Notes: generated by a model not told the origin, from the letters alone. Positions 37,561 through 51,540 are shown, counted from the first letter of the stretch. The stretch: 64,000 bases of DNA from Panorpa germanica (GCA_963678705.1 OY783203.1:42718347-42782346); one strand, 5' to 3'. Program-made: numbers and translations.

Positions 37561-37606
<46 letters not shown>
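37561..37606. repeat. TA microsatellite
   Basis: An uninterrupted (TA)n tract of about 45 bp. Confidence 0.95.
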
Positions 37607-37607
<1 letters not shown>

Positions 37608-38868
37608 CATATATATAAATACCTAATTAAATATTATCTGCATATTTGATAATGATTGTTGTTACATTCAAATAAAATATTGAGTGCTATCCTACTACTA
37701 CATTTCCACATTACAAAAAAAAAATTATGAGGCAAATATGGAGTGGAGATTTATGTTTGAACACATTCTTTGTAAATTAGCAGGAAATACACTATATTAA
37801 GTTAATACTTATAAGATGAGAAGACATTTTTTGAGTATGTTGAGTTGAAATTGATATAAAAGTCTAATAATAATCTTATAAGAATATTCTATTTTGAAAA
37901 TTTAATAAACGTATTCATTTAAGAAACGTAAACGTATCATTTTGGAGTTTTGATTGAAATTTTTAAGAAAACTTTTAATAACGCTTATCTAAATTTGCAT
38001 AGACCTTTTGATTGATTTTTTGCTGATACAGATGATATTAGTCTGTCAAGTTAAATATTCTGTACAACCAGTTTTTGTTATCAGTATAACGTGTTTATTT
38101 TATTAAATTAAATATTATTTTGTCCTTGGTTTATATGCAAGTTATTACCCATTTTCAGTTATAATATAATCTTATTATATAATCATAAGTATAAACAGTA
38201 CCATTAATATTAATCCGTATGATATTCAAAATATAAAACTTTCGTAAATGCACAAAAGTACAGGAAGAGAAAGTATTTTTTGTTGTAAAGTATTTACTAA
38301 AATTTAAACGAAAAAACAGAAATCGAAATTATTTAAGTCAAAATTATAATTATTGTAGTTTGTGTTACTTTACAAATTACAAATACATGCACAACAAATC
38401 AATATTGTAAGAACCTGCATTACAAATGAAATTGTCTTCATTTTAATAGCAAATGTCTTAAAATGTTACGTATCTCTTATTTTACTTAAATTAATACGCA
38501 CTTCTACTGTAAACAATTATCTACATTCTTATGTACCTATTGCTCTTTTTACACGGTATTTGGTTTGTACGATTTCGATTGCAAGGGTAATTTACTTGTA
38601 ATATATAAATAGGTATGATATAGTTTATAACCAATAATTCTACATATGTTGATTCAGCTAATCATACTACCTAATTAATTAAGTAGCTAGCTACCCTACT
38701 GCTGTTTGTCTCGAGGAAAATTTCTGAAAATATCCGTAATTGTTATGATTGTAAGATACTTATGTGAATGTAATAATTTTAAATTCTATTGTCCTGCATA
38801 TTACAGCTACACTTTATACAAATATTTTTGAGGATTCCTTTTATGCGGAATTTAAAAAAAATAATTTT

Positions 38869-38970
38869 GTCAGTTTGTTTGTTTAGTAGTGAAGAAAAGA
38901 AATCGTCGAGAAGCAGATATTATCCGATACCGAGTAAATGGAGTGAAAGGCATACGTGAATACTCTTAAT
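38869..38970 (+). other. Exon-like islet of unknown origin
   Basis: A GC-richer stretch follows two possible acceptors (ttttgtcag and gtttgtttag). It is open in two plus-strand frames, one reading KKSSRSRYYPIPSKWSER to TGA and one reading READIIRYRVNGVKGIREYS to TAA. The second has AT-biased third positions like the real genes here. No partner exon is identified. It could be a terminal exon, an alternative 3' exon or transposon debris. Confidence 0.25.
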
Positions 38971-40124
38971 ATTAGTTTTAAGGCCATTACTATCTTAAAG
39001 TATATATTTTTAAAACTATACATTTTTATTCAATAATTACTTGTGTGGTAATCTTAGAATTTATAATTTCATGTTTACAGCTTAAATTTGTTTACATAAT
39101 TCTTTATATAAAAATCAACTATTTAACTATGTTTTTAAACAAATTTAAATGTAAATAATTAATTTTTGTGATACTTCATATGTAACTGATTCCTAATCTA
39201 TTTATTTTCTAAATGATTACTATATTAAAATATATATTTATTTCTAATTGACACTACATTAAATTATGACATTAAAAATTTTAAATAGAAAAATCATTAT
39301 TTAATACTAACCTAATATCACATTTCATTTATTAGTTTTATATAAATATTACTACATTTAAAGACCATGATAAATAATAATAATTTAGACAATTAAAAGA
39401 TTGCTTTTAATTAATATTACGTTTTCATGGAATGTCATTATATTAACTGTTGTACTTATTTATTTCAATATTATTATAATTTGTATTTCATATACTAATT
39501 ATAAAACAATGCAAATAACTTACTTGTATTAGATTATTATACCTAAGGTTAGAAAATTTTATATGCTTTACGTAATAGTTAATTAAGTAAGCTAAGGCAT
39601 ATTTTGAATTGTAACATTGTTTAAAACAACGTTATCAAACAAACGATTTCATAAAATCATTTGCCACATGCAAATATTACATTATATAAAGGACTATGAA
39701 TATATAAATTTAGAAACCATAAGTTTGTATTAGAAATGATGTAACTTCAACAATAACAAACAGATCGACTTCAGTTTGCCATTTTAGTAATTAACTGTTT
39801 TCTATCTTCGAATTAGCACTTAATATTTAAATGTTCCAGTCTGATGACTTTAAACAAAAATTATCCAAAAACTACTATAAATTTTAACTTCGCTAAATAG
39901 AACTTAAGAAATTAAATATGAAATCATTTTAATATTTGTATAATACGAACTAAAAAATTAAAATACTATTTGAAGGATAACAAGACAAAACTTGTATAAT
40001 TAATATAAAATTAATGAGCATACTAATATCGTATAACATTGGTATATGAATAATTTGCACCAATAATACTGCTAACTTTAATAACTATATCAGAACATTG
40101 TATTATAAAATAAAAGTTGAATAC

Positions 40125-40125
<1 letters not shown>

Positions 40126-40178
<53 letters not shown>
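40126..40178. repeat. TA microsatellite
   Basis: An uninterrupted (TA)n tract of about 53 bp. It generates a spurious Ile-Tyr ORF on the minus strand. Confidence 0.95.
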
Positions 40179-40179
<1 letters not shown>

Positions 40180-41534
40180 CTTTTACTGATATTGTTCCAA
40201 ACCAAAGTATAACTAAAATTGGCCAATGGTTTAATAAAATAATATTGTTTTAGGCGGTTCTTGAAGTTTATATTCATTTCAGATATGATTATCAATCTTA
40301 ATAGAACACAGTAATTCTATTTTATTTCACTGATACTCTTATTGATTATTAATAGAATAACAAAAAATCCTATAAGATTAGAAGTTTTATTATATTCAGT
40401 TTATGTTTTAAGTAATGTAAATAACGTTGTATAAATACTTGTAAAATTAAAATTTAATATAAAACCTACTTATATTTTATGAATTTTTTATAAAATTTTT
40501 GGTGGAAAATTAAACTGAAATTTGACATAATTCTTGTGTAAATAAAAAGTAATTTTAATAAACATTACCTTTTTGTCAATGTAAAATATACATAATGTTT
40601 TATGTAATAATATAGTTAAATTAATTACTGTGCTTTAAGAAGAATTGGATAATGTTTAAAACAAAGTTATATTTTTTTTCTTAAAATTAAATAACAATTC
40701 TATAATTACATATAACCCTCCGTTACGAATATAGTGATAATAAATAAGTTTATTATACATAATGTACAAGTTATTATATCAAATTTATATATATATTTAC
40801 ATTTTTGCATTGTTTATAGTGGCTCAATAAAAAAAATCACTTATTATTATCAGTATTATAACTGATTTGTGCAAGTAATAAAACTTGTCTTGTTACTGGA
40901 AACACATATTATTGAAAGTCCATGAATAAAGATAGACATTTGTATTTGCACTCACTTTATCTTATTGTTTGTTTTATCTTTAAAATTTCTCTCTTAAAAA
41001 TAAAAAATTATGTGACACCGTGTGTCTATTTTTAAAATAATTAAGAATAAATAAATATTAAAAAATATATAACAAACATTTGCAAATAATGAATGAAATA
41101 CTTAGTGTCAACAACAAAAATAAAATTATTAGAAATATATTAATTTGTGTGGAAGTCAATAAATAGTGATATTAATGATAGTTAGCTATTAATGAAGAAT
41201 ATAATCTAAAACTGAATTATCAATTAGACTATATACATCTATTATGTATATAGAATTTATTTTGTATAAACAAAAAAACAAAGACATACTATCTGTTAAA
41301 TCACTGTGTGAACATTAGTACTGTTATATTTTGTACAATACTACATATTTCAAATTAGAAATCTGTTTTATTTATTCTATAAAAAGTGATGAGAAAAGTT
41401 GATGTATAAATAAAATGATACTGTGAGCTACAAAATATTAGTAGTAAAAATTCATAATATTCCAATAAATTTAGATTAGCAGCTGGTTAAAAATCTTTGA
41501 AAAAGTAAGAAAACTTAATTATAGAAGGCATTTA

Positions 41535-41548
41535 TGTATATATATATG

Positions 41549-41621
<73 letters not shown>
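41535..41621. repeat. TA microsatellite, interrupted
   Basis: About 87 bp of (TA)n with a few tg interruptions at its left end. It lies just downstream of the Cramped stop codon, within the likely 3' UTR. Confidence 0.95.
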
Positions 41622-41627
<6 letters not shown>

Positions 41628-41671
41628 GTACATATTCCAAATTTTTCGCCACAATAAGTGTATGTGTCATT

Positions 41672-44600
41672 CTAAGATTTAGTAGTTTCATTTGCCATTT
41701 CGTCGGCTAAGGCCCTAAACTGCGTAACAAAGTCTATACTAGTATCACCCATTGTAAACTGTAAATTTGCATCAGCCTATCAAAGAATAAAAAAATAAAT
41801 CTCAATATTGGTAATTAATATGGTAAAATACTATATACTCTTCAACTTACATTTTGAGGAATGCTGGTTTCACCTGAATTTATTGGTGTTTGTTTAACAG
41901 GACTTTCCAAATGTCCTAAAAAGCTACTTAGTGAAAAGTCATGTATTTCAGAATTGAACCAAGAATTATCATCCGGGTTATTTAAAAGACGAGAGGGGCT
42001 TAGAGATGTTATACTAGCAGCTGTTGCCACTTCAGCTGATTTATCTATCAAACCTTGAATTAAAAAATATATTATTAAATAAATTTATATTTAAAAAAAG
42101 TGATATAAAACATATATTTTGCTAATATCACATTACCAACAAAATTAGCTTCATCTTCTGCTATAGCCGATACTCCCAATGAAATATCAATACTACCTCC
42201 TGAAGGTAAAGAAAAATCAAGAAGATTTGATATGCTAGATGACCCGCCAACGCTATTTTTATCTACATCTTTGGAGAAATTATTACTGTGACTTGTAACT
42301 TGAATTCCCTGAGTTACAATTGGATCATGAATGTTAGTTTTAACATTATCATCTAATGGTATATTATTATTTGTCATTAATATGGTTTTTCTATTATTTA
42401 TATTGTTCTGATTTTTTGTATCAGAAATTAATGAATGTTCCAAGTTAATATCATGATGAAGGAGATCTTCTTTTGTCAGACTTTTACTTTTGATATATTC
42501 CGTAGAATTATTTTGACTAGATTCTGCAGTTGATGTTGGTTGATTACTATCAGAAAATGATAGCTGTCGAGGAGTAACGATTTTTTGTTGGTTTACATTA
42601 TTAGGAATGTTATCAATTTGGGGACTAACTTTCATTGTTGTTATTCCATTCGAAGAACCGTTTGGTAACAAAGGTAACATCCTTTGCACAACAACCTTGG
42701 ATCGCGTGCCCCGACCTCTTCTGCTTCCCCATCGTGGTTTTATCTGTTGCAGTGACTGTAAAAGATATGTAATTAAATTAGGTAAACATCTATTGACATG
42801 TACAAATTTAAATACAAAGCATACATTTAACTGCGCCTTGAATGGATCATTATGAGAATTATTGGAAGCAATGACTGGTAAAGGTGATCTAAAATTTGAT
42901 GTATCTTGATTAATTGCAGATATAGTTTTAGTGGAAACAAAACTTTGCTGTGGAATATCTGACGCAACTGATGATATGTCATTCCGCTGAAAAGTAGAAA
43001 ATTCATTCATTAATAACATATATATAGAAGAGAAATTAAATAGAGCTTTATGTTATTCTTACGTCTAATATTTTTTTTGTAGTTACAGCTTTCCGATTGA
43101 TTGCACTTCCTCTATCTCCACATATATGACCGCATGAACAAGGCAGTTTATATTTATCATTTAACATTGCTATTTCTAACAATTTCTTTAAACGTCCACT
43201 CAAATTAAAATAGGACGGCAATGATTCTATTGAAAATATTATATCAAATTATAACAGAAAGAATAAAAATATTACAAATTTTTACCATATTTAATTTTGA
43301 ATACATACGGACTTCAGGATCTTCACTATTATTTGTATTTTGTGCATTTGTTAAATCTAATGTTTCCGATGGTATTATTTCATCCCTGAACAGCTCTTCA
43401 TTATATTCTCCATTTTCAACAACATCACAATCATCATTTCTTATATCAATTGTATCATAATCATCTATAGATTTGAGTGCAATATTTTCATTCTGATCTG
43501 TGGAAAGAGGAAGTTGACTCTCGCCACATGTTTCATCTATGGTAAATATTGGTATATTGTCACACGAAATATTTTCTGTTACCACTTCCTTATCTTCTAA
43601 ATATTGTTTTTTTACATAGGGAGGATACTCCCACCAATATTCCATTTGTAATCTCGATTCATTTCCAAACTGTAATATATGTACAAAATATTACGAATTG
43701 TTAAATAATAAAAATGGTTTTACTGTAATTTTTAAACAATAAGTACAAATCTTAAATTTAATTACAATTCTTAAATTATTGCAAGTAAAGTAATGGAAAA
43801 GATTTATTTCATTAAAATATTTACATACAGTTCTAATAATCAATTAATAAAAATGTAAATAAATTTAAATTATGCGCTTAAACTATGTGCTTAAAACCGT
43901 TGTACCAACGGTCAGCAAGTAAGTAGTACTAAAAACGTAGTACACAAGACATTAATTTTTTTTTAAATATTTATTTGAGATCTATATATATACTTTAATA
44001 TACTATAATATAATATAGTATACTATAAATAAACTTTATTAAGTGATTGTGTACAACTAAACAAACCATTAGATAAAGTTCGCCTATTGTGAGGCCCGCA
44101 GCTTCTTCTGCAGTCCATCCTTCTCGTATGTTTGCTTCCGTATCTGGTGTGTGCTCAATTTTCCACTTTTCACATTTTTTTAAATCTTCTTTTCTCTTCA
44201 ATAATTTGTATTTTAACTTATTTTTTAATTTATCATCTTTTCCAAGCTTTAAATCCTCATCAAATTCGTGAATTGATTTTTTATCATCATCATAATTATC
44301 ATCATCAATTTTATATTCATCAGAAGAGTCCTTACCTTTGTCTTCTAAAGCAAATATTTGTTGCATTGTATCATAATTTTCAAGTGAATCTGTGTGAAAG
44401 GGTTCGTCTGGGTTTGAATTAGTACATTCGTTTTCAGATTGAACCGAGTGCTGTAAAACTAGTTCAGTCTCAGGAGGGTTTTTAATATCACAGTTATCAG
44501 GACTTAATATTACGCTGAAATTATCTTCGATGCATTTCATCTTTTTGGGTTCATTTTCAATTAATTCGTTAAATGGTTTTTTGTCACCGGAACTTTCAGT

Positions 44601-46774
44601 TCTTTGTCGCTTTGGCGCCGATTTTCTTCCAACGCCTCCTCCTCCTCCTTTGAAACTTGTTAAACTACCTGTAACAGAAAAAAATAACTTATATTGCTAT
44701 GAACAAAAAACTGAGAAAAAAAATCGAAATTTCATATACCCGGAGGTTGTACTTCGCTTTCAACATCAAGTCCTAATCGTTCCTTATATGAGTTCAAGCA
44801 AATACGATAACTTGTTAAATATTCACTTAAATTAACCACAGGTCTATTGATACTGATTCCTGGTTTTGGAATGAAATGTAAACGAGGGTCTTTGTTACTA
44901 CTGCACTCAGCCTTCATTAAATTTGAATCTTCATTGTCCCCTTCATCTGGCGAATAACAATCAAACAATTTTTCACGCTATTCATTAGTTAAGGAAGTAC
45001 ACTAACTAATTAATTAATATTGGTAAATTTGTTGAAAAAGGATACTGCTTTTAAATCTCGTGGTCTCCACCGATCGGATAACGTTGTTATTAATGTTGAA
45101 AGTCGTCGTTGCAAAGGTAATGCAGTCATCACTCTAGGATTATGAGCAACAATTTGGACTCGGCTCCAGTCATCAATAGTTTTTGGTTTCAGTTCAACAG
45201 TTACTTTAGTAGGTAACTTCAATTCTTCTTGACATTCTATAAGCCCAAAATTAACTATTAAGTACTTCACGCTAATAACAAAGCATATAATTTTTCTGTC
45301 AATTTATTACTTACCCTCCATTTGATTTAATCTTCTAAGTGCTTTACACATAGGTGTTTTTACTCGAATGTTTTTTCCTTTTACCTTCAGTTGGACAGAG
45401 CCGCGGTATATTAATTCACTTAACTTAAAAGATGTTTTTTCATTTAAGCAGAACAGTTTCTTTCTTATTTCACCGTAATTAATTAAGGCATACAATTCTT
45501 GAACAACTTTCTTAATTCCTATTAAATATTAATATAAATTAATAATAATATACATCATATTTATCATCTATCAATTCGTAAAAAGGTCAAAGATATTTTA
45601 AATGGTTGTTAAGGAAATTTAAGATGTTTTATGATGAAATTCATACGAAAAAGGTAATTTTTGGTTGTAATAACTCTTAAATAAGTCACTAAGCGTTATA
45701 TTCGTAACATTTTTAAAGTAACATATTCCTTTTATAACTTAATACAAAAAATAACAACAAAAAAATTCAAAGTATTATTTAAAGCACACCCTATTAAAAG
45801 TTCCATCAACTTAACTTAAAATATTTACAAAATTTTTTACGAATTTACGAATTTTTTTTGTGTGAGAATTGTTAAGAAATAAAATTGTTTGGAAAATTTA
45901 AATAATAGACAAGACCTAGAACGTGCTGTCCTCTATATTTAACCTTTATAAATGTAACCATAATAATACCGACCGGATATTAGTAATGCAAACTTGATTT
46001 TAAATTTACACAATTATTTACCTGAGGAAAATTTGATGTATTTTGATATTTTATGCCAAGTTCTATAATAGAAATGCCGAACTTGATCTTTAGTCTTCAC
46101 AAGGCTTTCACCTATTCCTCGACGTCTTAATTTATTTGCAAGAAATTGTGTTATAGCATCAATATCTTTGCCATATTCATTTAAACCTTCAAAAAATAAA
46201 CTTTTTTCAGCAACGGACCACTGAGCTTTTTGTGAACGAACTTTTGGTTTACCATCCAGTTTTTCTCTATCTTCTAATTTAAGATGTTCGCCAACTGTAA
46301 TATAATTATTAACGCATTTCCAAATCAATGTCAAAATACAAATTACAATGTATGTAATGTAAATGTATAAATTTCATTATCAATATGAAGTCACTCCATA
46401 AATTACGTCAAACAATTTCTATGGTTCATTTAACCACCGTCTTCATTGTTACATCTTGTTACAATTTGTTGTGACATTTCACATTTGAAAACCAATATTT
46501 TTTAGTTTTCTATTGTTTTTTTGTCTTATTTACTCCACTTCTATGCGTGTGACGTAATTAATGGATGGCCTCTATGAATACGTTTAAGACTCTTAGAAAA
46601 ACAATTGAAAATATTACCTCGCTTTTCCCGTAAGGACTCTCCACATGGAATTGGATTTTGTAGAGAGTCAAGCCTCAATTTCTTTATTACTCTTGCACTT
46701 GTTCGAAGAGCTTGATCTTGACCACCTTGAGGATTAAAAGTTGTGAGGGACCCCAGGAGCTCCTCCAATGGCAT
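41672..46774 (-). CDS. crm: Cramped (CRAMP1) chromatin protein, SANT domain
   Basis: Cramped is a SANT-domain nuclear protein tied to Polycomb-type silencing and histone-gene control. Twelve exons join in phase to 1,092 aa: 46774-46618, 46294-46022, 45518-45315, 45236-45046, 44977-44740, 44668-44067, 43669-43309, 43226-43063, 42986-42825, 42755-42137, 42053-41851, 41776-41672. The SANT/Myb-like domain is at residues ~76-140 (QWSVAEKSLFFEGLNEYGKD ... TKDQVRHFYYRTWHKISKYI). Next come the conserved block around RWRPRDLKA, the GWTAEEAAGLTIGELYLMFG motif (~540-557), a Cys cluster (LPCSCGHICGDRG), an Arg-rich KPRWGSRRGRG segment and a conserved end (TSIDFVTQFRALADEMAN). Long acidic and Asn/Ser-rich linkers separate them. 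A splice acceptor sits just upstream of the chosen Met (tttgtag before 46777). A 5' exon therefore exists and may add N-terminal residues. Confidence 0.92.
46390..46575. mobile_element. MITE in Cramped intron 1
   Basis: An inverted pair of the gtgacgtaatt module. The left end reads ccataaattacgtcaaac. The right end (reverse complement) reads ccattaattacgtcacacgc. Inner segments around gttgtgacatttcaca are shared too. At about 185 bp it fits a non-autonomous hairpin element inserted between Cramped exons 1 and 2. Confidence 0.65.
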
Positions 46775-47529
46775 CTCCTACAAAAAAACATATGTTCGTA
46801 TTATAGTTAAAAAGTTTTTAATAATTAATTTTTACTAATATGAATTTCAATTAAACATTACTATAATAAATATTAGCATTGTAGATTGATTAACTAGAAA
46901 TTATACAAACATATTAAATATTACTATAAAAATGTCTATCATTCAAATTACAGCTTTAACAATCATTTATCTTCCGTTGAACTTCTGATTTAAATCGCTT
47001 GGACGTTGTGTTACCAATATAACAATTGTATGAACGATGTGTGAGAATATAGAGATTTCAGTATGTGTATCACCATTAATATACGAGTATTTAATAGACA
47101 TGTCCTGCTCTAGTTTCAGCTTAACGAGCTGTCAATCATTACAAAAGGAATGTATCATGCATTCTAATGTTCTTCAAATAAGCTCTTAATGTAATGACTT
47201 ATAAAATGAAAGCTTACATTCTTTTTTACATTGTTGTACTTATTGATATAAGCACATCAACATGCCAATTAAAAACTACTTTCACGTACTATGGATAATT
47301 ATCGATATAACGGAAATCCAGGAAATGTTTAAACTAAAACAGTTCAAATTGTGCCTGAAATAAATTCTTTATCAATTTTCAAATCTTTATATCCAGTTAA
47401 ATTTACTTGGAGATAAATGATGTTTTCTTGGTCTCACGTAAATTTCAATTGCATCCAGTCACAATTTACTGAGTTGTTGTCATTTTTGCCCAAGATAATA
47501 CAATACATATATATATAATACATACATAC

Positions 47530-47531
<2 letters not shown>

Positions 47532-47568
<37 letters not shown>
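47532..47568. repeat. TA microsatellite
   Basis: A (TA)n tract of about 37 bp. Confidence 0.95.
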
Positions 47569-47571
<3 letters not shown>

Positions 47572-48107
47572 TAATCGATATGATTCGAGATATTGATTAA
47601 AATTTGCTGTTAAAAGCATAAAATATAAAGATTATTTAATTATACATGTACATTCATAAAAATAAAATTTTTTATTTAAAATAATAATTATTAAGTTGGT
47701 CTGTATGATAATTATATACATTTTATATTTATTCCGTCCCACCCCTACATATAACTACTTTTCATTTTTGTATATGACATTTCATCTATAGTTTTTAATG
47801 ATGGGGCGCACTAGGATAATTTTTCACCTGTATACAGCAAAAGTGATATGTGTTTCGTGTCTACTATTTATTATTTAGAGTTTATACAAAAATGGACTTC
47901 GGAAAAAAGTAGTTTCCAACATTCAGAATAAAAAGAAATCAGCATCGAATGTCGAATTTTGAAAATATATCAAATTTTTCTTACATACCAGAAATCTTGA
48001 AATTGCAATTACTCGTATTTTTATAATCTATTTATGATATTTTCAACTCAAAAGGAAAAGATTATTGTTTTCCAATTAAACCTAAGATATTAATTGTAAA
48101 ACAGACG

Positions 48108-48335
48108 ACAGAGTGACGAGAGCATTAGTGCTTGACGCTAGACTACTGTAACTTCGGTTTTGACCGAAAAATATGGCGGTGAAGCATTGTGCCAAGCCAT
48201 TGGAGCGAGTGTTATAAAGCCTTAATGAGTAGGAGGGTCGCGATGGTGTGCGCAGAAGGGTCTGGTCGTGAGACTGTCCGGACCAGCGCTATATTTTATG
48301 GGTTTGGTTGTAATTAAATTTAATTGATTATATGC
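48108..48335 (+). repeat. SINE copy, diverged variant with an insert
   Basis: The head agtgacgagagcattagtgc matches the SINE A-box region. The end (agcgctatattttatgggtt, then attaaatttaattgattat) matches the SINE body. In between lie about 100 bp of extra GC-rich sequence absent from other copies, including aaaatatggcggtgaagc. Confidence 0.5.
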
Positions 48336-48394
48336 TAACAGTTTTTTTTTTTTTAATTATATTCAATTATAACCCAATCCAAAATTGAGCTTTC

Positions 48395-48720
48395 TCTAAT
48401 GTTTCCTACCGGGCCCACTAATTTTCTCAGCGCATCTTTTATAAAATTTAGAATTTCTAAGTTTTGAAGTATGTTCGCATTCAATAGCGTAATACACATG
48501 CAAAATTTCAGCTTTCTGTCTATTACGAATAAAAAGTTATACAGCAAAAAAAAAAAAGACCCACTATTTTTCAGTTTTTGCAAAATTACGGGTTTCCAGG
48601 AAAGTCAGTGAAAAATTCGGGGACGCCAAAATTCTTAAAAAAAATTTCCCTACGAAATAAGGAAACTTTCAAAAACTTCGCTTGAACTGTTTTCGAGCTA
48701 CCATACAAAATTTGATTATA
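48395..48720 (-). repeat. Unclassified interspersed repeat
   Basis: Minus-sense copy of the family at 62460-62760. It contains gggtttccagg, ggggacgccaaaattctta and ctgttttcgagctaccatac, and ends in the tract acagcaaaaaaaaaaaag. Confidence 0.65.
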
Positions 48721-49124
48721 ATATAGGATAAAATATAATTAATTATGTACGAGTATAACAAATATAACAATAACTAAAATTTAAAAGATTAAATTGATAT
48801 TTTATACAGTTATATTTTTATTTAATATAAGCATAATGAAAACAATTTGTTACTGAAATTATTATACAAATTGTTGTATATTATATTATATTATTTAGTA
48901 TATTAAAATACTTGTTCCTAAATCTAGAGGATGTAATTGTCAATTGTTTTAATCATATATCTGAGTATATCAGTTACATAAATATATTCTCATGAACTTG
49001 GCCTTCATACTACAGAAACACTAAATATCATTCAAATAATACAGTATACAGGACAGAATAATAGTAGGCAAACTTGACGGATCATCTACGATTCTAAACT
49101 ACATACAAACAGATTACACTAACG

Positions 49125-49215
49125 ACGTGCACCACTAGTGTGTACTAGCGCTAGCTGTACCGGTATGACGAAGGCGAAACCGAGGTCTTTGACATTTCGT
49201 TGATAGGGTCATTCA
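49125..49215 (-). other. GC-richer islet, candidate 5' region of Cramped
   Basis: Unusually GC/CpG-rich for the window (gtgcaccactag, tagcgctagctgtaccgg, gacgaaggcgaaaccgag). On the minus strand it has a short open stretch starting MSKTSVSPSSYR before a possible gtacag donor. The splice phase does not fit the known Cramped exon cleanly, so it is offered only as a candidate promoter or 5' UTR exon. Confidence 0.2.
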
Positions 49216-50424
49216 CTCCTATTAAATTTGTTAATAAATGATAAATTTTACGAAATAAAATTGTGAAAATATTATTATCTATTTAATTCAATACAACACA
49301 ATAACGTTAAATTAATATTATCGTAGTTATGCATACATTTAGTAAAGAAAACATATTCTCAATTTTTTGAAAACATAGTTTGATATGTATATTTTAAAAT
49401 AGAATTATGTTCGTAATTGAAAAGAATTAAAAAACAACCAGGGACTGAAAACGATAATCATAATTTTCGTTTTAAATCTATACAAAAACGAATTTTTTTC
49501 GAAGTTTCATTCTCCACTGAAAGATTTGTTTTTCTTTATAAGAACAAAATTGAAAACTTGTTAAAATTTCTTTCTTTTATGCATTGGTGACATATACGGC
49601 GACATATATCTTCAAAACAGTGCAGCGGGACAATGTTGAAAACGGGACGTCCAAGGTGGACCTTATGCACTAGTTTATCACCGAATAATTAAATTAATAA
49701 TTTTAAAGATATTTCATTAACTATTAACAAATATGTTGAAAAGGAAAAACGGTCTTAATCGGCTTTATATTTTCAACCATGAAAAAATAAATTTTTTGAG
49801 AATAAAGAAAAAGAAAACAAATAATTATTGGATTTTTATCAACGTGAAAACCATTTCGATTTTGTCACTGACATAAATAATAATATATAAAAAACCAAGG
49901 TGCATGTACTCTTTAAACAACTAGATCAAGATTATAGTAAGACCTTGATTAGAATTAGAATCAGTTAAGGTCAAGAACAATTCAAAGAAGTTATATAAAG
50001 TGACTGCATAATTGTATATATTAATATTACTCAATAATAATTATTTATTTAAATATAATAATTATGATAACGCGTTGTTACTAAATAACAAGGTATGATT
50101 ACTATCAGTATTTGTCAACCTTTTTTATTTAAGCGTTGAAACTTCTGACATGGTAACTACAGAAAATTCATGGTAATTCTAGAAGCAAGTACAAAGGTGA
50201 AATCTAAACGAAACCGAAGATGGGAGGAAGAGAATAATGGTGGAAAGACTAAAATAGCGGATAGGAAAAAAGACCGTAAGAAACAAAGAAGCAAGAGGGG
50301 ATGCTAATAACGTGGACGATAAAAAGAAAGAACGAGAGATAGGATCAGATGTGAAAGTAATATGGAAAAGGAGTAGAAGAGAGAAGAAGAAACAGTTAAA
50401 AGTTAAATTTACCTAAAAATAAAG

Positions 50425-50576
50425 GTCTATACGCACGATCAGTGCCGTTGAGAAATACTGACATCACTGACCGTCAATGACAGTGATAAGTACGAATAGC
50501 TTTATACAAAATGCATGGAACAATATTCTGACACTGAAGGACACGGCGCTGATTGTCACTGATTTGTGTGTGAGAC
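50425..50576. mobile_element. MITE, about 152 bp
   Basis: The left end gtctatacgcacgatcagtg and the right end (reverse complement gtctcacacacaaatcagtg) form imperfect inverted repeats. They share further cactga/tcagtg and gccg blocks inward. No target duplication was identified. Confidence 0.55.
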
Positions 50577-50779
50577 TTTAAATATAAGTGTAAGAGTAAT
50601 GTAATGCAAGGAATTTTAAGTTTTGAAAGAGAGCTGTTTTCTATTTATTTTATTACTATAGAATAGAAATGATTGAAATAAAAACACACTTTTCCTTTAC
50701 CAAAATTTAATTTTTTTTTTCAATAAAGCTGGATACGCTTTTTCTATCGATGTTCCAGTTATTCATGGTTACACTCTCT

Positions 50780-50845
50780 TGCCACACCGTGTCACACTTT
50801 ATGAACCTTATCTTCCCCTTTGCGTGTGACGTAATTGCATTGATA
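50780..50845 (-). repeat. Recurrent gtgacgtaatt module
   Basis: The minus strand reads aattacgtcacacgcaaagg, then gtgtgacacggtgtgg. Same module as at 7452-7559 and in the Cramped intron MITE. Confidence 0.5.
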
Positions 50846-51454
50846 TAATTTACCAGAGTACAGAAACTTTTAAAGTTAAATATTACTATCAAGATGGAAA
50901 TAAATGTTAAACACTACTGATATTTTCTTTTTAAATGATTGATTATGTTGATGTCCGTGAGTCAATTCAATGCCAAATAATACAGGATTAAAAGGGATTT
51001 CATAAACATAGTTATTTTTCTCAAGTATGCTATGAAAATAAAAATAATGATGCAAGGTTATTTCAATCATTAGTTTAGTGAAGAAGAATACACTGTGTAT
51101 CTGCTACATAGTTTGAATATTTTTATTAATATTTATTGATTCTATGATTGATTGATAATTATTTATTTACTAACTAAGTTTGTGTTTTTCCGTGAACAAA
51201 AAATCTGTTTCTATTCAGAATATGACTAAAGTTGCAATCCCATAATAACCTCAACGATATTTTTATTTAAACAAGAGAAAAGTTTGATTTGATTTGATTC
51301 ATCACAATGCATAATCACAAAATACTACGAAATACAAAAATCGTCTTTGAAAACTTTCTTCTTTTTTGTATAAAATTAATGTAGAGAAAGGATGTTTAAT
51401 TAGAAGTGTATAAATTTAATTTTATTCATTAATAATACTATTAGGGAAGTTCTC

Positions 51455-51540
51455 TTACTATAATGGCAGTTTCTATGGTGTCGAGGACTCATTTTTGTGA
51501 ATTTTATCGCCGCTTAATAACATTATGGGTATATTTTCTT
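51455..51540 (-). repeat. SINE 3' fragment, diverged
   Basis: Contains tactataatggcagtttcta, tggtgtcgaggactcat and cgccgcttaataacattatg in the SINE order (minus sense). Confidence 0.5.

Larger units (their letters stand above)
35095..41671. other. Very AT-rich gap between two convergent genes
   Basis: 6.6 kb without a recognisable gene. It should contain the 3' UTRs and poly(A) sites of the TRAF-like (+) and Cramped (-) genes. Three long TA microsatellites lie in it. One short GC-richer, exon-like islet occurs near 38.9 kb. Confidence 0.6.

Noticed and set aside
40023-40295. Minus-strand ORF with a long Ile-Tyr run
   Set aside because: It is a translation of the TA microsatellite.
47434-47619. 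Minus-strand ORF with an Ile-Tyr run
   Set aside because: Generated by the TA tract at 47532-47568.
48108-48335. aaaatatggcggtgaagc as a gene start or YY1-type promoter
   Set aside because: It lies inside a SINE variant and the frame closes after 14 codons. No exon follows.
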